Part shown: positions 5,772 through 10,609 of the stretch, one piece after another | Layout of the letters: every line of letters begins with the position of its first letter | Position numbering within the stretch: the stretch's first letter is position 1 | Assembly (NCBI GenBank): GCA_900552755.1 | Contig: USAY01000067.1 | Span: 1 to 10,609 of the forward strand | Length of the DNA: 10,609 nucleotides | DNA from: an uncultured Collinsella sp. | Lineage (GTDB): Bacteria; Actinomycetota; Coriobacteriia; Coriobacteriales; Coriobacteriaceae | Direction: 5' to 3' | Position numbers and translations under genes: made by a program | Notes under the pieces: model-generated | What the model was told of the DNA's origin: nothing | The model's database searches: none | What the model saw: only the letters and a program-made list of their open reading frames with translations

Positions 5772-6707
5772 TCAGTGCTCGATCCAACAGCGCAGCGTCT
5801 CGCCGGCCTGCAGGTGACGCAGATTCTCCGCGGCAATGTCGACCACGTTGTTGAGTGTGGCTGCCAGGTGGAACCAACCGGAGACGTGCGGCGTGATGAG
5901 CATGTTGGGCGCATCCCACAGCGGGCTTGTGGCGGGCAGCGGCTCGGGGTCGGTGACGTCGACCGCGGCGCCGGCGAGATGTCCCGACTCCAAGGCGGCA
6001 ACCAAGTCGTCGGCGACCACAAGATCGCCGCGGCCGCCGTTGGCAAAGAAGGCGCCCGGTTTCATCGCGGCGAAGAACTCGGCGTTCGCCAGGCCGCGGG
6101 TCTCGGGTGTGCTGGGCATAAAGGATGCGACGATGTCAGCCTCGGCCAGGCGCTCGGATAGGGCGTCCATGCCGTCCATGTCCTCAAACACAATGGGGTA
6201 GACGAGCGGATGGCGCTTGATGCCGCGGACGTGCGCGCCCATGCCGCGGCAGAGCGTGGCGAAGTGGCCGCCGATATCGCCCGCGCCCAGCACCAGCACA
6301 TTGGCGCTTTTGAGCGAGGTGACCGGCCCCAAATCCTCCCAGCGATGCTCGCGCTGCAAGTCGTGATAGCCGGGCAGGCGCTTCATCATGGAAAGGACCA
6401 TGGCAAACATGTGCTCGCTCACAGCCTGGCCGTAGGCGCCCACCGAGCAGGAAAGCTTAGCGTCGGCTGGCACGGTGCCGGCGGCCAAGTAATCGTCATA
6501 GCCCGCGGTCTGCAGTTGCAACAGCTGGAGATGCTCGCATGCTGTGAGCATGTCAGGGTCGATGTTGCCCAAGATCACGTCGGCATCGGCGACCTGCTCG
6601 CGCGCGGCGGCGTCGGCGCTCGTGTAGATAAAGTCCTCGCCCGGAGCGCTCGACTCGAGGATCGCGCGATGGCGGTCGTTGACGGGCAGCAAAACCAGGA
6701 TGTTCAC
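5772..6707 (-). CDS. D-isomer-specific 2-hydroxyacid dehydrogenase
   Basis: This 311-residue enzyme should reduce a 2-keto acid, or oxidise a D-2-hydroxy acid, with a nicotinamide cofactor in the cytosol. The Rossmann motif GAGDIG lies at 141-146. The catalytic set is complete: R226 (NGGRGDLV), E255 (TDPEPLP) and H274 (TPHVSG). After the second beta strand the sequence reads VRGIKRHP, basic rather than the acidic residue that marks NAD preference, so NADP(H) use is plausible. The exact substrate (glyoxylate or hydroxypyruvate, phosphoglycerate, or another) cannot be read from sequence; the length argues against a full serA with an ACT domain. The start codon is GTG (6705-6707), with AAAGGA 6 nt before it. 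A strong terminator after map and a repeat (6727-6778) lie upstream, so it is probably transcribed alone. Confidence 0.9.
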   Translation of the reverse strand: MNILVLLPVNDRHRAILESSAPGEDFIYTSADAAAREQVADADVILGNIDPDMLTACEHLQLLQLQTAGYDDYLAAGTVPADAKLSCSVGAYGQAVSEHMFAMVLSMMKRLPGYHDLQREHRWEDLGPVTSLKSANVLVLGAGDIGGHFATLCRGMGAHVRGIKRHPLVYPIVFEDMDGMDALSERLAEADIVASFMPSTPETRGLANAEFFAAMKPGAFFANGGRGDLVVADDLVAALESGHLAGAAVDVTDPEPLPATSPLWDAPNMLITPHVSGWFHLAATLNNVVDIAAENLRHLQAGETLRCWIEH

Positions 6708-6726
6708 AAGCAGTCCTTTCCGCTCG

Positions 6727-6778
6727 ACCTACCAAAAAGGGACAGGTTTATTTTGGCAGGTTGTATCAGGCAAAACGC
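6727..6778. repeat. ACCTACCAAAAAGGGA element, copy B
   Basis: This copy shares the core ACCTACCAAAAAGGGA and TTTTGGCAGGTT with 5511-5560, and the match continues past the right arm (TATC, GG, GCAAA). ACCTACCAAAA (6727-6737) can pair with TTTTGGCAGGT (6751-6761). On the minus strand the odd pair becomes G-U, and the hairpin would lie in or just before the 5' leader of the dehydrogenase, between the map terminator and the ribosome binding site. It is either a dispersed repeat that landed in the promoter region or a leader structure. Confidence 0.7.
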
Positions 6779-6786
6779 TATAAAAA

Positions 6787-6831
6787 CGCCGGGCTACGCG
6801 ATGGTTAACATATCCATCGCGTAGCTCGGCG
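6787..6831 (-). terminator. Rho-independent terminator of map
   Basis: Arms 6787-6804 and 6814-6831 pair at 17 of 18 positions around a 9-nt loop. On the minus strand the stem is followed directly by TTTTTATAG (complement of 6786 downward). The stem begins 9 nt after the map stop codon. Strong GC-rich stem, U-run and position all fit an intrinsic terminator, the clearest in the window. Confidence 0.88.
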
Positions 6832-6840
6832 CATCCACAG

Positions 6841-7728
6841 CTACCAGCTGAGCAGCTCGTAGCCGTCCTCGGTCACCACGAGCTGTACCTCGCACTGGGC
6901 CGAATCGCTGCCGTCCTTGGTGCGCACGCACCAACCGTCACCCTTGCTAATCTTAATGTCGGGCGCTCCGGCATTGACCATGGGCTCAATGGTAAAGACC
7001 ATGCCCGGAGCCATGATGGTGTCCACATCGGGTGCCTCGGTGGTAAAGCCCACAAACGGGTCCTCGTGAAACTCCTTACCGATGCCGTGTCCGCCGTACT
7101 CCCGCACCACGCTAAAACCGGCGTCCTCGACCGTCTTTTGCACGGCTTCGGCCATCACGGACAGCGGCAGCCATGGCTTGACGGCTGCCAGACCCGCCTC
7201 CACGCTGGCGCGGGTGACGTCGACCAGGCGCTGGCGGTCGGCCGAGACCTCGCCGATGCAGAACATGCGGCTCGAGTCGCTAAAGTAGCCGTCTAGGATC
7301 GTGGAGCAGTCCACGTTGATGATGTCGCCCTCGTGCAGCACGTCCGTATCGCAGGGGATACCGTGGCAGACCACATCGTTGATCGAGGTGCACACGCTTT
7401 TGGGGTAGCCCTCGTAGTTGAGGTCTGCCGGCGTACCGCCGTGCTCGACGGTGTAGTCGTAGATCATCTGGTCGATCTGGTTGGTGGTCATGCCCGCGGC
7501 GATGTGCTCGCCTACGTAGTCGAGCACGCCCACGTTGATGGCGGCGGAGCGCTTGATGCCCTCGATATCGGCGGGCGTCTTGTAGAGCGTGCGGGGCAGA
7601 ACCTCCCAGCCCTCCTCCCACAGGCGCTCGAGGCGCTCGTCGAAGGCGCTGTGACATTTCTTATATTTTTTGCCGCTGCCGCACCAGCAAGCGTCGTTGC
7701 GGCCGGGTACGGGTCCTTTGTCATACAT
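6841..7728 (-). CDS. map: Type I methionine aminopeptidase with SEC-C motif
   Basis: Removes the initiator methionine from new proteins when the second residue is small. The 295-residue chain opens with a SEC-C zinc motif: C14, C16, C25 and H26 in CWCGSGKKYKKCH, a site known to aid ribosome or SecB-type contacts in related proteins. The catalytic pita-bread domain follows. The five metal ligands are visible: D140 (NVDCS), D151 (FSDSSR), H214 (YGGHGIG), E248 (FTIEPM) and E280 (AQCEV). H123 in CHGIP is the conserved substrate-side His. The ATG at 7726-7728 follows AAAGGAAG. A TATACT -10 box lies at 7754-7759. A strong terminator follows the gene, so it is probably a single-gene unit. It is the only map in the window and is probably essential unless a second copy exists elsewhere. 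Confidence 0.97.
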   Translation of the reverse strand: MYDKGPVPGRNDACWCGSGKKYKKCHSAFDERLERLWEEGWEVLPRTLYKTPADIEGIKRSAAINVGVLDYVGEHIAAGMTTNQIDQMIYDYTVEHGGTPADLNYEGYPKSVCTSINDVVCHGIPCDTDVLHEGDIINVDCSTILDGYFSDSSRMFCIGEVSADRQRLVDVTRASVEAGLAAVKPWLPLSVMAEAVQKTVEDAGFSVVREYGGHGIGKEFHEDPFVGFTTEAPDVDTIMAPGMVFTIEPMVNAGAPDIKISKGDGWCVRTKDGSDSAQCEVQLVVTEDGYELLSW

Positions 7729-7753
7729 GGCTAACTTCCTTTCATCCGCAGCT

Positions 7754-7782
7754 AGTATAGCCCACCCATGCGTCCATAAAAG
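7754..7782 (-). promoter_or_regulatory. Possible map promoter
   Basis: On the minus strand TATACT (7754-7759) is a good -10 hexamer, 25 nt before the map ATG. A poor -35 match (CTTTTA, 7777-7782) lies 17 bp upstream and touches the edge of inverted-repeat copy 3. The -10 is convincing and the -35 is not. Confidence 0.4.
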
Positions 7783-7847
7783 TTGCGGTGATATAGTTCC
7801 GATTTAAGCGGTTTAACAGCACAAATAGGAACTATATCACCGCAACT
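7781..7847. repeat. 67-bp inverted repeat, copy 3
   Basis: The arms AGTTGCGGTGATATAGTTCC (7781-7800) and 7828-7847 are perfect inverted copies (20 of 20) around a 27-nt spacer at 7801-7827. Arm sequence and spacer length equal those of the copies at 186 and 1407, although this spacer sequence has diverged. It lies between the stop codon of the radical SAM gene and the map promoter. On the minus strand the right-hand arm is followed by a short TTTTAT, so this copy could double as a weak terminator for the radical SAM gene. Confidence 0.88.
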
Positions 7848-7888
7848 GATGGGGCGGGATGGCGGGCACTAGCTGCTGTGTGGTTTTG

Positions 7889-8665
7889 CTAGTAGCTCAC
7901 CTGGCAGGGAATGCCGAGGGCGCGCACACGCGCGGCAATGGCGTCGAGGACGTCGGGTGCTGCTTTGGCAAGGCCGGTGACCGGTGTCTCGCGCGCCACC
8001 GTGTAGATGGTCGCCTCCTGCGGACGAATGCGCTCGAGTGCCGCGAGCCAAGGGCCAACGTACTCCTCGCCGGTATTGTCGAGAGGATTGCCCTGGTGTT
8101 CGCCGGTCAAAAACATCGTCTGGATAATGACGTGGCCGTTAAAGCTCGCGAACGTCTCGATCTGGTGCTCCACATCGTAGGGGCCAACGGGTTGATCGAG
8201 CAGCTGGATAAATGCCGGGTCGACCGTATCGAGCTTGAGGATGTTGTCGTCGACCATCATGAGCGCGTCGTGCACCTCGGGGCGGTCGGCGCGCGTGCCG
8301 TTGGAGAGCACGGCGATCTTGGAGTTTGGGGCAAGCTCGTCGCGCAGCGCGACGGCGCCGGCGATGGCCTGCGGAAACTCCGGTGCGGCGGTGGGCTCGC
8401 CGTTGCCTGCGAAGGTGATCACATCGGGGAGCTCGCCCTCGGCTGCCATCTCGCGCAGCTTTGCCTCGAGCGCGTCGAGTACCACGGCAGCTGTGTTGTA
8501 CGGCTCGTGGCAGGGGCGCTCGGCGTTGAGGCCGTTTTCGCAGTAAATGCAGTCGAACGTGCAGATTTTGCCGCTGGCCGGCATCATGTTGACGCCGAGC
8601 GAGAGACCAAGGCGACGGCTACGAACGGGCCCAAAGATGGGGCTGGCATTCAAAAACGTAGACAT
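7889..8665 (-). CDS. Radical SAM protein (COG0731-like)
   Basis: A 258-residue radical S-adenosylmethionine enzyme of unknown reaction. The cluster motif is KICTFDCIYC, giving C35, C39 and C42 (Cx3Cx2C), which binds a 4Fe-4S cluster. AGNGEPT (86-92) corresponds to the GGE-type SAM-contacting motif. The N-terminal FGPVRSRRLGLSLGVN resembles the PVPSRRLG block of COG0731 Fe-S oxidoreductases, relatives of the tRNA wybutosine enzyme TYW1; that kinship does not establish a tRNA role here. No extra Fe-S or SPASM domain is visible. Three ATG codons are close together (8701, 8671, 8665). The last is chosen because GAGGAG lies 9 nt upstream of it and the family block begins soon after. Copy 3 of the inverted repeat follows the gene. 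Confidence 0.85.
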   Translation of the reverse strand: MSTFLNASPIFGPVRSRRLGLSLGVNMMPASGKICTFDCIYCENGLNAERPCHEPYNTAAVVLDALEAKLREMAAEGELPDVITFAGNGEPTAAPEFPQAIAGAVALRDELAPNSKIAVLSNGTRADRPEVHDALMMVDDNILKLDTVDPAFIQLLDQPVGPYDVEHQIETFASFNGHVIIQTMFLTGEHQGNPLDNTGEEYVGPWLAALERIRPQEATIYTVARETPVTGLAKAAPDVLDAIAARVRALGIPCQVSY

Positions 8666-8674
8666 AGGCATATG

Positions 8675-8680
8675 CTCCTC
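8675..8680 (-). promoter_or_regulatory. RBS fixing the radical SAM start
   Basis: GAGGAG on the minus strand is 9 nt from the ATG at 8663-8665, but only 3 nt from the ATG at 8669-8671, and it lies inside the frame if the ATG at 8699-8701 were used. This favours the shortest form of the protein. Confidence 0.6.
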
Positions 8681-8801
8681 AAGACAATTAACCTTAAGCA
8701 TAGCATCGGCTCCAACGTATGGTCCGGGCTTGTGCTTTGCAGGTTTCGTTTTTTAACTCTGCCTTCGATGCCGCGTCATGAAAGGTATCGGGTCGGGTAC
8801 A

Positions 8802-8815
8802 GTTAATCTGTTAAC
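8802..8815. promoter_or_regulatory. Small dyad upstream of the alpha/beta hydrolase
   Basis: GTTAA (8802-8806) and TTAAC (8811-8815) form a symmetric site with a 4-nt centre, 75 bp before the hydrolase ATG in the divergent gap. The size and position would suit a regulator operator, but such a short dyad can occur by chance. Confidence 0.25.
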
Positions 8816-8890
8816 AAGGCGTAAGGAAATGCGGGTCCATCCAACCGTACCGATGTACAACTGGATGGGCGTTGATGATGGGGGCACAAC

Positions 8891-9688
8891 ATGGATTTTA
8901 CGGTCGAGAATGCGGGCACCACGATTGCCTGTCGCGAATATGCCGGCCCGGATGTGTCGCCTGATACTCCTGCCTTGGTGTGCGTGCACGGCGCTTGTGT
9001 CGACGGCACATTTTTCGACGGCATCGCATGTGAGCTCGGTCGCAACTACCGCGTAATTGCCTATGACCGCCGCGGCTGTGGCGGCAGCAGCGAAGCGGCA
9101 GACGGCAGCTATGATCTTGCCGCTCAGGCCGCCGACCTGCAGGCCGTGATCGAACACGTTGGCGCTCCGGCAAATGTGCTTGCGCACAGCGCCGGTACGT
9201 TGGTGGCGCTGGAGCTTCTTCGCACCGAACCCCATCTCGTCGCCCGTGCGATTCTGCATGAGCCGGCTGTGTCGGCCGAAGGCGTCGGCATGGGCGCAGC
9301 TCCGATTTTGCTCGATATGATTGCGGCTGGAAAGGTTTCAAGGGCGCTTCGGCTTTTCTTGGGAGCTCTCGGCGACTTGGACCCCGAGGCTCCTGGGACG
9401 ACCGAAGCGGAAGCCAAGCATGCCCTGCGCAATGGTCGTTGCTTTATGGCCAATGAATACGGAACAAATATGACATATGCTCCCGACTGGGAGCGCGCCC
9501 GCGAATCAAAGGCGGTGTCGGCTGTGTTTTTGGGCGAGCTTTCGGTCGGTACACCCCGCGAGGCTGGTACGCGAGCGGCTGCCGAATATCTCGATTGCCC
9601 CCTTGTGACGATCCCGGGCGCGCATAACGGTTTGCGCGATCGCCCCGTTACGGCGGCAAACGCCGTTCACGATGTCTTGGAGCGTTAG
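8891..9688 (+). CDS. Alpha/beta-fold hydrolase
   Basis: A 265-residue hydrolase of the alpha/beta fold, probably cytosolic because no signal peptide or membrane helix is seen. CVHGACVDG (31-39) carries the HG oxyanion loop. RVIAYDRRGCGGSS (54-67) is the typical strand and turn after it. The nucleophile elbow is AHSAG (98-102) with Ser100, an Ala replacing the first Gly of GxSxG. The catalytic His is probably H245 in IPGAHNGL. The acid is less clear, perhaps in FLGELSVGT (213-221). A cap region lies around 130-205. The substrate cannot be assigned; esterase, lactonase or C-C hydrolase activities occur in such proteins. The ATG follows a GGGGG stretch, a modest ribosome binding site. It is divergent from the radical SAM gene, with no close partner. 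Confidence 0.85.
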   Translation: MDFTVENAGTTIACREYAGPDVSPDTPALVCVHGACVDGTFFDGIACELGRNYRVIAYDRRGCGGSSEAADGSYDLAAQAADLQAVIEHVGAPANVLAHSAGTLVALELLRTEPHLVARAILHEPAVSAEGVGMGAAPILLDMIAAGKVSRALRLFLGALGDLDPEAPGTTEAEAKHALRNGRCFMANEYGTNMTYAPDWERARESKAVSAVFLGELSVGTPREAGTRAAAEYLDCPLVTIPGAHNGLRDRPVTAANAVHDVLER

Positions 9689-9719
9689 CACGCTCGATGA
9701 CCTGCGGGGAGGGGGACTG

Positions 9720-9752
9720 TTGGCGTTTCGTCATTGTTAACGAATGCGCCAA
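9720..9752 (+). terminator. Weak hairpin after the alpha/beta hydrolase
   Basis: TTGGCG (9720-9725) pairs with CGCCAA (9747-9752), and TTCGT (9727-9731) with ACGAA (9740-9744), leaving small bulges and an 8-nt loop. It starts about 30 nt after the stop codon. No U-run follows, so this is only a possible terminator. Confidence 0.35.
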
Positions 9753-9899
9753 TAACCACGCGCCCGCGGTTCCATTACCACCGTTTGCCAGGTCATAAAA
9801 ATGTAACAGCATTCACGTGCTTACCTGCATCGGCAAGGTGTTACCCTTGTAGCATTTGGAACCCACCGCTACCATGCGAAACTATCGAAGGGGCCCCAT

Positions 9900-10609
9900 A
9901 TGCTCAATAATCACGAGGTCAATCTAACCGACGAGGAGGCTGCCGCTGAGGTCGCCCGCGTCGCGAAGACCTACCCCGTGGTGCGTTTGCTGTCGGACGA
10001 TCAGATTAAGAGCGAGCCTAACTGCCTGCTCGCCGGCGATCGCTGCCCTTGTCTGCGTCAGTCGAGTCTTGAGGCTTTGGCAGACTCCGATGAGTTGTCG
10101 GAGCAACTGCTCAACGATGGTGTTGAGTACCGCGCTCGCCTACGCCCTCTGAAGGTCGAGGGCGAGCCTCACGTCCTGCTGATGGTGCGTCCGATCGATG
10201 AACAAGAGACTGCAGAAGAGGACCTTGTCTACACCGACGTGCTGACGAGTGTGCGCAATCGCCGATATTACGAGGAAAAGCTCCGTAGCGCCCGCATGAA
10301 TGCCGGCGTTGCGGTGATCGACCTTGATGATTTTAGGGTCTTCAACGATACGTGCGGCCGCCATGCCGGCGACCTTGCGCTCGGTGCCGTGGCGACAGCC
10401 ATACGCAGCGGTATTCGTTCGACTGACGAACTTGTGCGCTATGGCTGCGACAAGTTTGTGGCCGTCATGCCCGATATTCCCTCCGATGACTTCGCCCGTC
10501 GCCTGCGTCAGGTATCCGATGCCGTTCGTTCCGCGATTATTCCGGGCCATGAGCACGTGAGCTTGACGGCATGTGTTGGCGGTGTTCGCATTCATGGCGA
10601 GACGGTCGA
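9900..10609 (+). CDS. Degenerate GGDEF-domain protein (partial, cut by window edge)
   Basis: The frame is open from an ATG at 9900, preceded by AAGGGG, to the window end: 236 codons without a stop. Residues about 20-100 form an N-terminal part that may be PAS-like, with a cysteine pair in DRCPC (47-51). A GGDEF-type domain begins near 111: YTDVLTSVRNRR matches the usual YDxLTGLxNRR, and VIDLDDFRVFND holds D141 and N149, with D158 following. The signature reads GCDKF (182-186) instead of GGDEF, losing the second Gly and the Glu needed for diguanylate synthesis. An RxxD motif (R173 to D176) sits five residues before it, exactly where the inhibitory c-di-GMP site lies. It may be a c-di-GMP receptor rather than an enzyme. 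The C-terminus and any further domains lie outside the window. Confidence 0.8.
   Translation, partial: MLNNHEVNLTDEEAAAEVARVAKTYPVVRLLSDDQIKSEPNCLLAGDRCPCLRQSSLEALADSDELSEQLLNDGVEYRARLRPLKVEGEPHVLLMVRPIDEQETAEEDLVYTDVLTSVRNRRYYEEKLRSARMNAGVAVIDLDDFRVFNDTCGRHAGDLALGAVATAIRSGIRSTDELVRYGCDKFVAVMPDIPSDDFARRLRQVSDAVRSAIIPGHEHVSLTACVGGVRIHGETV

Noticed and set aside
5772..6707. Naming the dehydrogenase serA
   Set aside because: It lacks the C-terminal ACT domain, its substrate cannot be read from sequence, and no serine pathway gene is adjacent.
186..7847. Inverted repeats read as a CRISPR array
   Set aside because: Only three copies lie kilobases apart, each an inverted pair with a 27-nt loop. 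There are no regular direct repeats or cas genes.
7859..8806. Plus-strand 315-codon frame
   Set aside because: It is fully antisense to the radical SAM gene with its Cx3Cx2C motif and good ribosome binding site. Long antisense frames are common at this GC content.

Overview
The window looks like ordinary chromosome from a high-GC, gut-type actinobacterium. The best guess is Collinsella or a close relative (Coriobacteriia). This rests on base composition, protein style and gene content as I recall them; no search was run. There are seven complete protein genes, an eighth complete gene for a membrane-bound HTH protein, and one gene cut by the right edge. No rRNA, tRNA, CRISPR array, transposase or phage gene is visible.

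Layout, left to right. Positions 1-308 have no convincing gene but hold the first of three inverted repeats. At 309-1223 (minus) is an XRE-type helix-turn-helix protein with an 18-residue repeat domain and several C-terminal membrane helices. A 433-bp gap (1224-1656) holds the second inverted repeat and a near-perfect 97-nt hairpin. Next come 6-phosphofructokinase (1657-2736, minus) and a membrane-anchored Ntn-type amide hydrolase of the choloylglycine hydrolase type (2877-3962, minus). Divergent from the hydrolase is an M18 aspartyl-type aminopeptidase (4124-5509, plus). The 262-bp convergent gap 5510-5771 is packed with secondary structure. Then follow a D-2-hydroxyacid dehydrogenase (5772-6707, minus, GTG start), type I methionine aminopeptidase with a SEC-C zinc motif (6841-7728, minus), and a COG0731-like radical SAM protein (7889-8665, minus). 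Rightward from there lie an alpha/beta hydrolase (8891-9688, plus) and the start of a protein with a degenerate GGDEF domain (9900 to the edge, plus).

The genes do not form one pathway. They are mostly single transcription units for glycolysis, peptide turnover, N-terminal Met removal and small-molecule hydrolysis, separated by hairpins or repeats. The best terminator, a stem followed by five T, lies between map and the dehydrogenase.

The most unusual content is between the genes. (a) A 67-71 bp inverted repeat occurs three times with the same arm sequence and exactly 27 nt between the arms each time; every copy lies downstream of a minus-strand gene. (b) A roughly 50-bp element with an ACCTACCAAAAAGGGA core occurs twice, plus a partial third copy. 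(c) There is a very long hairpin after pfk. (d) There is a multi-branched hairpin region of about 100 nt between the convergent genes. These look like REP- or MITE-like repeats or structured RNAs. Protein-level oddities are the GCDKF active site with a retained RxxD I-site, the GGNGS loop in phosphofructokinase, and the membrane-tethered HTH protein.
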